From: Strongyloides papillosus
Taxonomy: Eukaryota > Nematoda > Chromadorea > Rhabditida > Strongyloididae
NCBI GenBank assembly: GCA_005656395.1
Contig: SRSI01000048.1
Span: 1,798,001-1,862,000, forward strand
Length of the DNA: 64,000 nucleotides
Reading direction: 5' to 3'
This document shows positions 1 to 10,818 of the stretch, piece after piece (within the stretch, counting starts at the first letter, position 1; the number at the start of each line of letters is the position of its first letter). Both the position numbers and the translations under genes were made by a program. The notes beneath the pieces were generated by a model. The model was given only the letters and a program-made list of their open reading frames with translations, did not search any database and had not been told where the DNA came from.

Positions 1-2029
1 AATAAAGTATATAAATTATAAAATCAAGATTCAAAAAAGTCAATAATTTAAGCTACAAACTTTTATAAAGGAAAGTTATAAAATACCAAAGACAACCGTG
101 GTATTTCTTATGGTTCATACCGTAAAAAATATTCTAAAATGGAGTAAGGAAAAAATGATTTTTCTTTGTAAGTGTCTTGGTGATATTTTGGAATAGAAGG
201 AAGTTGCAATAGAAGACGTTCTCTTTTTTGTTTTGAAACGTATATATGATAATGAAATTTGGTTTTTTTTTTTGTTAGATAACTAGAATGTTTTTTTCAT
301 GTTGTCTTTTTATGTTTTATATTTTTTAACTGTTATTATATTTTTATGTTGTTATTATACGTTTCCCCATTTAAATTAATAGTCATTTTTTGTAATTTCT
401 TATTGTAATTTTTATTTTATATTTTGTGTTTAGTACAGGAACGTATACTCTAGTTTAAATAAATTTTTACGAAGTCTCTGACAAGGAAAAATCACTTTTT
501 CCCTAGTATGGCCTCATTCTTTAAATCACTTACTTAACAGAAAGAGTTTCAAGTAAATGTATGATTTCTAGATACTATATATATGGAGTTTTCTTTTCTA
601 AGTTTAGCTAGAATATTTAATCAAATTTGTTAACCTATCTTTTCATAGAAACCCTTATTATTTCCTTTATTTTTACTTTTAATAAACTGGTTTTTTATGT
701 AATTTTAACATTTAAAATTCTTTAAAAATTAAACTAAGTTCCATAAACACATATACTTTTTTTAAACATAGTTGTAATATTAGCATACTTTTGTGTAAAA
801 AAGAATAAGAGAACTTGAGTACGAGTCAATTTATGAGTATTATTTTAATAACAATGAAAAATTAAAATATAAAATTTATTATACATAAAAATATTTACTA
901 ATACTGTATAAATATTTTATATAAACTTCTCAATAACTAATCTTTGAATATGAGATGATTTATAATAATACTGTATAAAAAAATGAATTTACTCGAACTT
1001 GACACTTAAAAAATTACCATATATTTCAGTTGAACTTTTAAATAAATGTTTAACAATCTTCTTTTTAATCAATATTTTTATAAAAGTGTTGTTACTTATC
1101 ACATAAAAATTTTCCTTCTTACCATAGTAATTGATAGTTTTAAAAAATTTACCTATCAATGACTATGAGTTAAATTTTATAGAATTTGTACTGGTGCGTT
1201 TCTAGATCAGGTTGAGATTCAGAAAAATATAAATTTATTTTTTTATTAAACCAAACACAAATTAACACAGTACAATAAAATTAATCCTTATAAAAAATTG
1301 ACTATTTAAAATTGGGCCCACTAAAACTTAATGAGAGAGATTACTAAATAAGATAACCTACATCATTCACCAAATTTAAACTTGTAGCTCTGTGAATTTA
1401 TCAGCACACAAGTATTAACTTAAACCCCCAAAATAGGCAAATACGTTAAATTGTAAAATACCTCATGCAATTAATTATAAATGTAAAATGAAATGATTTC
1501 AAAATTTCTGAGCTTATATACCAAATCTTTTAATTGGTAAAATATAATCTATTGTCTAAGCTACCTAATTTCGCGCGAACGATTGAAGATAAAAACTAAA
1601 AGAATTTACAAAAATACAATTGAGATAATTTTCCAAAATTATCTTACTTATGAAACAAATTGCTTTATCATGCTTAAATATGTTTTTCTCATTACCTCAT
1701 CAACTTCTAATTTGATATCAATGATAAATCATATATTTTTGTAATGCAGCTAGAATAATTTTTGTTATTTGGGACTGAATTTTAAACGAATGTCAATATT
1801 TCTGATCGGTAGTTGATGGTACAATCATTCTGAAGTTATCATCAAAAGGAGTCTGAGAGTACTCAAAAAAGTACATAGATCACAGGGTTCTATACATCTC
1901 AAAAATAACTTCTGTGTTAAAAAAACTCATTTAAAAGAAATTACAATACCATGGTAACATTCGAATTGTGATAACTTTATATTTTCAAAAGGGACAACGT
2001 AATAATAATAACTTGCTATTTTTATCAGA
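1..2029. other. AT-rich non-coding stretch
   Basis: I see no reading frame with coding character, no RNA gene and no clear repeat. It is ordinary AT-rich intergenic DNA upstream of the SR140-like gene, and may include distal regulatory sequence. Confidence 0.5.
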
Positions 2030-2285
2030 AAGACATTGCAATTATTGTTTATAAGCAATTATTTTTTATAAGTTATCATTTGTTATAAGTGACCAGTTTT
2101 TAGAAGTAATAATTTTTTACAAGCAACCGTTTCTATAAGTAATCAATTTTTAAAAGTAATCATTTTTTATAAGTTGTCATTTTTTGTAACTAATCAGATT
2201 TTACAAGTAATTATTTTTTTCGTGTAATCAATTTTTATCAGTAATCGTTTTTCATAAGTAGTCATTTTTATAAATAATTATTATA
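2030..2285. repeat. Degenerate ~20-bp minisatellite
   Basis: About a dozen imperfect copies of a unit close to ATAAGTAATCATTTTTT follow one another, with variants such as AGAAGTAATAATTTTTT and ATAAGTTGTCATTTTTT. Spacing is roughly 18-21 bases. The array stops about 110 bases before the start codon of the SR140-like gene, so it lies in or next to that promoter. Copies differ at many positions, which suggests an old array rather than recent expansion. Confidence 0.7.
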
Positions 2286-2398
2286 TCATTATTTTAGGGG
2301 TGAAAAAAATAAAAAATTAAACAAGGAGGAGGACTAGGACTCAAGATCTGGAAACACCAATGATAAATTTTCTGTTAAACTATAGTTACTAGATCAAA

Positions 2399-3431
2399 AT
2401 GGCAAAAACAAATCTTATGGTTGAAGGGATAAGGACAGACGTCACAAGAAATAGGTTAAAACAAGTATTTGGATCATATGGACCATTGGTTAATGTAAAT
2501 ATTATGGATCCACCATTATGCTATAATTTGGATGTCATCCCCAAAGATAAGGTCTTCGTTCAATTTTCATCAATTAAAGATGCTATAAGAGCACAGTCGG
2601 GATTAGATGGTATATTTCTTGATGGAACTAATATTAAAGTTTCATTTACCAATCCACTTGAAGCTAAAGATATTGTAAGTTTTCTATTTTTTTTAAGTCC
2701 ATATTTCAATGTATTTTTAGATATATTCACCTCCACCTTTGGAAATTTATAGACATAAAACGAACAAAGGAATTCCATTTAACGCTAACTTGTTGCCAGA
2801 ATCGGAAGACTATGTTAGAAGGTTCAATTTTAAATTTGTTGAACCCAATTGTAAATCATTTGAAACAAGCAAATATAAAGATGAATTAAAAATGCTTGTC
2901 AAAAATTCAGTTGTTCCTGTTTGGGAACCATCAAATAAAAGGGAAAAGGAATTAATTGATCAATTTATTATTGATTGTATTGGGAATAGAGCAAATATTG
3001 AACGTTTTATTGGAGAAGTTAGGAGGATGGTTGAGGAACTTCCAGAGAAGGATAAGCTAGCAATTTTTTTTAAAAAACTTTTTACATATGGCACAAAAGA
3101 ATCAAATTATTTTATTTGGAGGTCATTTTCAATAATGAATGGTGATACATTTAGTGAATGGACACTAAATAATTATAGAATCTTTGGAAATGGTCCAATT
3201 TGGGTTCCACCTAAGCCGTATTTTAAGTCGGTTGATGAGATGCCAGAGTTTTTGTATCACACAGCGTATGATCGTATTCTCAGGTCTTCAACCCATACTA
3301 ATGATGATAAGGAGAATTTAAATAATGGAAATATTCGATCCAAAAAAATTACTTCTAGAGATTTTAAAAGGAAATATTTTGGATCAGTTTATCGTCCCCA
3401 CCTTAAGAAGCAAAAGAAAATGACCGCTTAA
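2399..3431 (+). CDS. U2SURP/SR140-like RRM-SURP protein, short form
   Basis: Two exons, 2399-2674 and 2721-3431, joined over a 46-bp intron (GTAAGT...TTTTAG) in phase 0, give 328 residues. Residues about 5-88 form an RNA-recognition motif with KVFVQFSS as RNP1-like strand. A Pro-rich linker and the segment GIPFNANLLPE follow. Residues about 180-270 match the SURP region of U2-associated SR140, with YFIWRSFSIMNGDTFSEW and YRIFGNGPIWVPP corresponding to the SURP-end signature. The C-terminus is basic. U2SURP is a U2 snRNP-associated pre-mRNA splicing factor of roughly 1000 residues. This copy lacks its N-terminal region and the C-terminal CID domain, so it is probably a truncated paralogue rather than the essential gene. 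A degenerate minisatellite lies just upstream. I am sure of the family and less sure of the function. Confidence 0.85.
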
Positions 3432-3627
3432 TTATTAATTTGCTTCATAATTTTTTATCAACATGTAAATAATGTAAATAAGATAATAAAAAAGTATTTT
3501 CGGTTTATTTATAATTAAATTCTAATGGTTATTACACATTGGTATGATTAAATATTTTTTTTTAATTATTGGAATTATGAATATTAACCAGCAATAATGA
3601 TTGAAAATGGAAGTTAAGTTCATTAAG

Positions 3628-4794
3628 CTACACTTCTTTTCTTTTTTGTTCTTCTTTCTCTTGGAAATCTTTAAACAATTCTTCAGCAATATCTCTTACA
3701 ACTATACCTCCAACTTGATCCTCAATATAACTTAAAATAAGGCACCCATCACATTTAATATAATTAATAAATTTATTCATTAATTCATTAAATTTATTTC
3801 CATCAGTGGTTTCTTTTACCAAACTATTTTTAAAAAGAAAACAAACGTTTTTAATACGATTCATTGGTATTACAAATCTCCATAATGTGTAAATAAAGTT
3901 GATAAATATAACGACAGCAACAACAAAAAACCAAAACCAAATAAATAGAAAAATTTTTTCATTAAACATATTTATCATCAAAACACATTGGACTGTGTAA
4001 CGATGTAAATTTGCAAGTCTCCTAACCTGAAAATCACATAATGTTACACGAGGAAATATTGGAGAATTTTGCCATTCTCTTCCTGATAATAAATTTCCAA
4101 CATCCTCAAATCCCCACATTTTATATCTTGGACCAAGAAAATTATTTAGGAACATAAATTGGAGAATAATATTTAGTAAGTAAAGGAATTTAGTTGCAAT
4201 ATGAATGACAGTCATATATGTAAGTCTGTTATTATCAAATCTATAACATCCAAGAAGAAATGCTGTGTTTCTACTACCAAGTCCAAGGCACTCACTAATA
4301 TAATTTTTTAATTTTTCTTTATTTTTATCTTTTTCCTCATTTTTGAAACATTTTAATGAGTTTGCTTCTGTAATAATTGTATTAATATCAATTCCAGATT
4401 GAGAGATTAGAAATTTCTGAATCCATTTAGGGAGGTAAAAAAAGAATGCCATGAGAGATAAGATAATAGGTACCCATTGATAGTATCCTATTTGTGCATG
4501 ATTACGTTTAACATGGTGTATTGGGATAGATTCATTACTTGGTATATAATAAGTATTTTTTATAAAACATATATCTTCAGCATACTCTTCCCATCCTTTT
4601 TCGAATTCCTGTGGTACCCAACATTGAATTGGTTTTCCGATATATTGTTTGGCTGAGACTAGTAGTGTAAAAAATATTAGGAGAGTGGTAGTAAATGTAC
4701 TACAAAGACGATTAATTGAATCATCATAAGATGTCTTGCTAAAGAGCTTCTTGACTATATCATCAAGTAAAGGTATTTGAAACATTCTTCTCAA
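3628..4794 (-). CDS. Innexin gap-junction protein
   Basis: A single exon encodes 388 residues, with a possible alternative start at Met4, which begins MFQIPLL. Innexins are four-pass membrane proteins that form invertebrate gap junctions and hemichannels. Four hydrophobic segments are visible, at about residues 33-49, 106-122, 195-220 and 280-305. The family signature YYQWV is at 104-108 at the start of membrane segment 2. Extracellular loop 1 has Cys58 and Cys76. Loop 2 has the paired cysteines in TLCDFQVRR and YTVQCVLMINMFNEK, the conserved end of that loop. Length and topology fit a full-length nematode innexin. I cannot assign an orthologue number. It converges on the SR140-like gene, with about 200 bases between the two stop codons. 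Confidence 0.95.
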   Translation of the reverse strand: MRRMFQIPLLDDIVKKLFSKTSYDDSINRLCSTFTTTLLIFFTLLVSAKQYIGKPIQCWVPQEFEKGWEEYAEDICFIKNTYYIPSNESIPIHHVKRNHAQIGYYQWVPIILSLMAFFFYLPKWIQKFLISQSGIDINTIITEANSLKCFKNEEKDKNKEKLKNYISECLGLGSRNTAFLLGCYRFDNNRLTYMTVIHIATKFLYLLNIILQFMFLNNFLGPRYKMWGFEDVGNLLSGREWQNSPIFPRVTLCDFQVRRLANLHRYTVQCVLMINMFNEKIFLFIWFWFFVVAVVIFINFIYTLWRFVIPMNRIKNVCFLFKNSLVKETTDGNKFNELMNKFINYIKCDGCLILSYIEDQVGGIVVRDIAEELFKDFQEKEEQKRKEV

Positions 4795-6608
4795 TTATTT
4801 TATCTTCTACCAAATCTGTAAATAGAGAATGTTACAGTAAATATTATGAAGATGATAGTTTTTAGAAATATAATTTATAATTATCTTAAACTATGAGATA
4901 TCAATATGATGTTCAAAGTTATGTTATGAGAGAAAAAATATTTAAGAATGAATTTCTTATTTTTTGTATCATAAAGTAAAGAGTCTAAATATAACAATCT
5001 TATTAACATATCCACAAACAAAACATTAAACTCCAAAATAATAAATATTTTTAATAACTTTATTTAAAAAAAATTAAATTATGACACGAAGTTAAAGATA
5101 AAATATTTTATCTCATTTGATTTATATTAAAAAATATTTATAGATAGAAGTAAATCTCTATCTAACTATGTCCTCCCTAGTACAATTTAAAGTAACAAAA
5201 AATTTTAAAACAACAATATGTTGTAAATATCTTTAACAAAATAAATTTGCATGACATTATAATGCATCTTTTAATATAGTAAGTGATGATAATCCTTTTT
5301 TTCACAATCAAGTGTCGCTTTTTTATATGGCCATTCAGAAAACATTAGTAATAATTTGATATATGAATTATAGTGATCATTTTTTGTAAAATGGTTTTTT
5401 TTTAATGTTTAAAAAAAAGTTTTTGGGAAAGAAAAAAATATAGATAATGTATATTAAATAGAATGCTAATTAGAATACTTTAAAAGTTCGTTTGATCAAA
5501 AAAAAGTTAGTGATTATTTTATAAACAAAAACGTTTAAAAGAAGATTTATGTAAATGATTAAAATCAAAAAAAATTAAGACTTTTTATTAACATAATTCA
5601 ACAAGATGATATTTTAATTATTTAATGGAAATTTTAAAACATCGCAAAAAGAAAAAATGTATAGATGAAAATTATTGCAATTTATTTTACTAAAAATATT
5701 CAAAACTTCAAAAAGAACTATAAAAACTCATACTAGAAAATTCTCCATAAACTTTTTCTGTAATCCTTTCAATTAAAACATAATTTATTAATGCATGTCG
5801 GTATGTAAAATAGTTATAAACATATCCTTTTTAAAATAAAATACATTATTTAATATAAGGGAAATTATTTTTATGTTATTGTAGATAATATAATAACACA
5901 ATCATATTTCATAACAATGATCAGTCGGTTTCTTTTTATGTGAGAAATCATTTTATTAATTTATTAATGTAAAATTTTTTTATTATTTGATATGGATAAA
6001 ATGAATAAAATATACTTTTGTATGTTATTCTTTCTTTAAAATACCATTATTTTAGTATAATTTAATTTAAAAGATCAAAGTTATTAATATAAGTTATTGT
6101 AAGTCAAAAATAAAAAAAGTTAAATTTAATTATTCGATGATCAATTGGTAAGCGTTGTGCTTTAAAATAAGTAATCAAATGATAAAGGCAAATGATAATA
6201 TGAAATGTTATGCAAACAAAAGAGAAAATATTACCATTCATATTTTATACAATTTTTTGTTTATTTCTTTTTTGTTAAAGAAAAAAAACTTTGAACGTAT
6301 TCATTAATAAGATGAAGATATCAAATTTTGAATTTCACAATATTTTATTTTACTCTTTTTTTTGTTACAACATGGCTCATTGTTTATAAAACATACAGAT
6401 GTTGTTGTAGAACAAACTACACGTTTGTTGTAGGAATATGATTTATTTAGTTGTTAAACAAAAGTTTGAATTAATGCATTTTAGATTGTCTTCATCAAAC
6501 ACTTAAGTTTTATTTTAATTTATAAAAGGAATTTATTTTATAATGTAAATATCATTCTTTAAATTAATTTTTAATTTAATTTACTATTCTTGCTTCTGAA
6601 AAATAACT
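4795..6608. other. Intergenic region between divergent genes
   Basis: About 1.8 kb separates the innexin (-) and the F-box-like gene (+), so it must contain both promoters. It is AT-rich with many homopolymer runs. I see no coding frame, convincing tRNA or repeat family. Confidence 0.5.
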
Positions 6609-8231
6609 ATGGACTTCAAGACTAACTTTTCATTTGTTGAATTAATGGAGATCAATTTGATTAGAAAAAAAATTATCAAGGAGTTATCAAGTTGGAGCGA
6701 CTTTGAAAATCTTTCAAAAACTTGTAAATGGATTTACTACTTAGTTAATAAAGAAAATATTTCAAGAAAGATGGTATGGTACAATGATATGCCACATATC
6801 AAAATTGACGGAGTCAGAGACAGTTACGAGAGTACTGTAAGAAATCAAAATTTAAGTGAAATTGCCATTAAGAAGGATGATAGATATTCCAAGACTATGG
6901 ATGATGGGAAAAAATATAATCATGAGATTATTATCAATGGTAGTAGTATAAATTTAAGCATCGAAAATGGTGTTGGAAAGTTAACAAAAAATGATCATGA
7001 AATTTTTATAAAACAATTAACCAATGAGATAGAGAATATCTGTCACTTACGTAAACATTCAACAACTCTCCGATTTATGGAATATTATTTTGCTAACGAC
7101 TATATGTTACTTCATTTATTAAGTAATTTAAATAATCATACCATAACATCAATTCACATTCCACTACATAGTATGATGTTTGGAGCCCAGAGATATAAAG
7201 GGTTAAATGAAGATATTTTTGAAGGCTTAAGTAAGCTCAATGAACTTGTGCTTTTTACTTCACCTGCTATTAACGAATTTACCCCTTATGTCAATAATAG
7301 AACTATTGTAGATAGTATATTGAAATCTTTTTCAAAGAAAAAAAATCCTGTATTGGTTTTCAAAGATTTAGGATGTGGTTATCAATTAATATCAAGTTAT
7401 ATTCATATGATTTTAGGAATTGCTGTGAAGTATGAAATTAAAATTAAATGGAACATTACTTCTACCTTTCAATTTTTAAATCGAAAAAATAATGACCGAT
7501 GTTCAATTGGAAGTTGTAGTCATTTCCCATTGGAAAAATTTATATCCACATTTTCATGTAGTGCCAGAGAACCTGAAACATTTATTCATACCATGAAGAA
7601 TATGAGATGTCTAGAAAATTTAGAAACATTAAACTTACGGATATTCTTTTCAAATTTGAAAGAAAAAATAGAAAGAATGGGTATAGATATTAAAGATTTC
7701 TCCTTACAACATTGTAAATCAATAAAAAATCTTGTTCTTGATTTCAAAGAACACCTAACAATCAATTACAATACAGATATTGAAACAATTCATGATGACT
7801 TGAAGTACCTTGCTTCATTGATGCCTACAACAGTTCAAAAACTAGAAATAAATAATTGTCAACAGTTAACAAATGAAGTAACAGAAGTCATAACTCAATA
7901 TATGCCTAATATTCAAATAATTATATTTAATAATGTAACATACAATGATCTTGATTCTTTAAATTCATTTAAAAATTTACAAGTATATATATCTTCAAAT
8001 ATTTTTCCTCCTCAACTCCCAAATACAGTTGAATTCCTTGCTGTTGGAAATGGTTGCAATTTATTTTCTCCTAATAATGATTCACCCTCAAACACTGAAG
8101 AACAATTGAGAAAGTATTCAAAGATGTTTTCTAAGAACCTATATACCAATAGAAAAGATAATATCTTTTTTAATGATCTCATCACTTGGGATAAATATAG
8201 AAACTTACTTATGGACAATTTTATAATTTAA
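6609..8231 (+). CDS. F-box-like protein, copy 1
   Basis: One uninterrupted exon encodes 540 residues. The N-terminal 55 residues resemble an F-box: a helix with LMEINLIRKKIIKEL, then ENLSKTCKWIYYLV, the usual position of the second and third F-box helices. The rest has regularly spaced Leu/Asn segments such as NLETLNLRIFFSNL, KNLVLDF and VQKLEINNCQQLTNEVTEV, which look like irregular leucine-rich repeats. F-box proteins are substrate receptors of SCF ubiquitin ligases, so the role would be substrate selection, but no substrate can be named. The gene at 35169-36788 is a full-length paralogue of nearly identical size (539 residues) with the same start and matching motifs throughout. A single exon plus a paralogue nearby suggests a lineage-expanded family. 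Confidence 0.75.
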   Translation: MDFKTNFSFVELMEINLIRKKIIKELSSWSDFENLSKTCKWIYYLVNKENISRKMVWYNDMPHIKIDGVRDSYESTVRNQNLSEIAIKKDDRYSKTMDDGKKYNHEIIINGSSINLSIENGVGKLTKNDHEIFIKQLTNEIENICHLRKHSTTLRFMEYYFANDYMLLHLLSNLNNHTITSIHIPLHSMMFGAQRYKGLNEDIFEGLSKLNELVLFTSPAINEFTPYVNNRTIVDSILKSFSKKKNPVLVFKDLGCGYQLISSYIHMILGIAVKYEIKIKWNITSTFQFLNRKNNDRCSIGSCSHFPLEKFISTFSCSAREPETFIHTMKNMRCLENLETLNLRIFFSNLKEKIERMGIDIKDFSLQHCKSIKNLVLDFKEHLTINYNTDIETIHDDLKYLASLMPTTVQKLEINNCQQLTNEVTEVITQYMPNIQIIIFNNVTYNDLDSLNSFKNLQVYISSNIFPPQLPNTVEFLAVGNGCNLFSPNNDSPSNTEEQLRKYSKMFSKNLYTNRKDNIFFNDLITWDKYRNLLMDNFII

Positions 8232-8693
8232 TAATTGTGATGTGTAATTTTATTTATTACGTTTTCATATTGTGTAAATATTTTTTACCCAAATAAAGTT
8301 GTTAAATAAACCATTTTATTCTGGAAAGTATCACCTTTATTTTATAAAGATAATATTTTAGATATAATTATTCTTCTCAAAATTAATAAATTATAAAAAA
8401 TAAAATAAAAGTATAGTAAAATTATTTAAAAACTAGAAATATATTAATACACGTATAAAAATAACTTTCACTAACGAATCATTAATCATTTTGTGATTTC
8501 TATATCATGCCATTAATATTGACTCCATTTCATATAATTTTCATTCCTATATGTACAGCATTATCGTAGATATTTATGTAATATTAACTATAATTATTTA
8601 CTATATAATAAATATATCAATACTGTTATATCTAAAGCAACTAGAAAATTATAAATCTATTTGGATTATTAAAATTTTGTGAGAGATGATAAT
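8232..8693. other. Intergenic, nothing recognised
   Basis: This is the 3' flank of F-box-like copy 1. It is AT-rich and I see no gene. Confidence 0.5.
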
Positions 8694-8804
8694 TTACCAT
8701 TTACGATATTGATGTCTCTGCATCCCTGCTATTAATGCCTTTTTTAAAAAACAATTTATAATTTGTGATTTAGATTTTCCACGCCTCCCAGAATTTGTTC
8801 TCAT
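8694..8804 (-). CDS. Possible 36-residue basic peptide or exon remnant
   Basis: On the minus strand a frame with non-random composition runs to a TAA at 8694-8696. From the ATG at 8804 it gives 36 residues, rich in Arg, Lys and Gln (for example RTNSGRRGKSKSQ and MQRHQYRKW). The same frame is open without a Met for roughly 35 more codons upstream. It lies about 340 bases downstream of the CCT4 stop on the same strand, a position where a downstream operon gene or a decayed last exon could sit. I do not recognise it. It may be chance. Confidence 0.25.
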   Translation of the reverse strand: MRTNSGRRGKSKSQIINCFLKKALIAGMQRHQYRKW

Positions 8805-9147
8805 TCGTGTTAAATGATTTTTAAACACCTTTTTACTAATATGTAAAATATACCAGTTTAAAGTATCAAAATTTGATTGATAATAAATTTTTTTTGTATA
8901 TTGGTGTTAAAATTTATGTGCAATAAAACTGAAACCATTTCCTTTAATCACACATAAAAATCATCTATAAATACCTAGATATCCCAAGGATAACTTTCTA
9001 CAATAGTAAAATTCTACTCTGAGTCGATGTTTCACCAGAAGACACATCTATTAATGATATAAAAAACAAAATAAAGCGAAAAAAATTTATTACAAACTCA
9101 ACGTTTACTTTAAATATATATAGCGATAGAGATTACTCTTATTTATT

Positions 9148-10818
9148 TTAACGAATAGTCATAACAATATCATCAATCTTGAGAATTGAACGAACACATT
9201 CAGCAGCTTGTTTAATAGCATTCAAGGTTACCAATAATGGTTGGACAACATTCTCCTCCAGGATATCAGTAACATATCCTTTTCTAACATTCACTCCAAA
9301 ATTTCTATTACCAAGAGCATGTTGATTTCTAAGTTCTGTAACAGTAACAATGGGTGAAAGACCAGCATTCTCAGCAAGGGTGTATGGGATTAATTCAAGA
9401 GCATCAGCAAAAGCCTTCCAACAATAATGTTCAGCTCCAACACGGGTTTGAGCTAATTTCCTTAATTGGACAGCAACTTCCATTTCTGGAGCACCACCAC
9501 CAGGAAGGAGAGCCTTCTTCTTGACAAGGCATCTAATTACGCATAAAGCATCGTGCATTGAACGATCAGCCTCATCGAGAACCAATTTATTTGAACCACG
9601 AAGGAGTATAGAAACAGCATTAGAAGAATGTTGAATTCCAGTAACCTTAACAACTTTCTCACTTGGACTTGTTGAAATTTGTTCAACGCGTTCTGCTGAA
9701 CCAAGTTTAGAAGCATTAAAGTTTTCTGGTGAAGCAACAGGAATGGCACCAAGAATATCCGAATAGAAACGTATATCATTCCTCTCAATATCTTTAATAA
9801 CCATAATTTTCATTTTAGCAAAGAAATGAAGGGCTTGATCAGAGATGGCATCACGAAGAATGGACTTTTGAATTAACAAAACATTGCAACCAGCTTTTTT
9901 TATGGTATTACATAAATTAAGAATATATGAACGTTCCTCCTTGAAAACTCTATCCATTTTGGCGTAGTCATCAATAGCAACACTATTTTCAATGTTAGTT
10001 TTTGGTGGTGAAATTTGGAATTGGATGATTCCAATTTTTGCCTTCTCAATAACTGTTGGTCCTCCATGTCCCATGGATTTCTGGTCGATAATAGCACCAT
10101 CAATTAATTCAGATTCCTCAACTGTCTCACCAAGCTTTTTGATGATTTTAATCATGCTTATATCGCAGTTGTCGTCAGCTTGTGGATCGACAATCTTTTT
10201 AACAGCAGAGACGGCCATTGGTGCAAGGACATCAGAGTAGTTGGAGACAACTTTTGAGTTTAAACTTGTCTTGGCTAATTTAACTAATTTATCGTTGTCG
10301 TTAAAATCCAATGGGATTGCCATATCTTCTAGAATTTTTTGTGCTTCCTTTGCTGCTGTTTGGAAGGAATCAGAGATGACTGTAGGATGGATTCCCATTG
10401 CTAAAAGTTTCTCTGCAGCATCTAAGAGAGCACCAGCAGTAACTGTAACTGTTGTTGTACCATCTCCAGCCTCTATATCTTGAGCTTTGGCTAAGTCAAC
10501 CAACTAAAAATAAGAATGATAAATTAAAGATAGATAATATATAAAAGTTACCATTTTGGCTGTTGGGTGAACAACAGACATCAAATCGAGAATTGTAGCT
10601 CCATCATTTGTGATTGTAACTTCACCATTAGATCCAGAGATCATCTTATCCATACCACATGGTCCTAATGATGTACGTATAGCTTGAGAAACAGCTTTTG
10701 CAGCAATAATGTTACTTGAAAGTACACTTTCAGGTTTTTCTTTATCTTTAAAAGTTTTGCTTCCATTGGTATTGTTTGTTTGACCAGTAGTTGGAGGTGC
10801 AGCAACTTTTGTAGCCAT
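9148..10818 (-). CDS. cct-4: Chaperonin CCT/TRiC subunit delta
   Basis: Two exons, 10818-10552 and 10503-9148, are joined in phase 0 across a 48-bp intron (10504-10551) and give 540 residues, the usual length of CCT4. CCT is the eight-subunit ring ATPase of the cytosol that folds actin, tubulin and WD-repeat proteins. Group II chaperonin signatures are all present: [13 protein letters not shown] and [11 protein letters not shown] near the N-terminus, [13 protein letters not shown] (catalytic Asp in GDGTT) just after the intron, [14 protein letters not shown] and VIKDIER in the apical domain, [13 protein letters not shown] in the lower equatorial domain, and [14 protein letters not shown] at the C-terminus. 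The combination [13 protein letters not shown] with TSLNSKVVS distinguishes delta from other subunits. It is apparently intact. A heat-shock-element-like site lies about 325 bases upstream. Confidence 0.97.

Noticed and set aside
6125..6195. tRNA-like stretch (GATCAATTGGTAAGCG resembles a D-arm and A box)
   Set aside because: No acceptor stem, no clear B box (GGTTCGAATCC) and no foldable cloverleaf; at best a very old tRNA relic.
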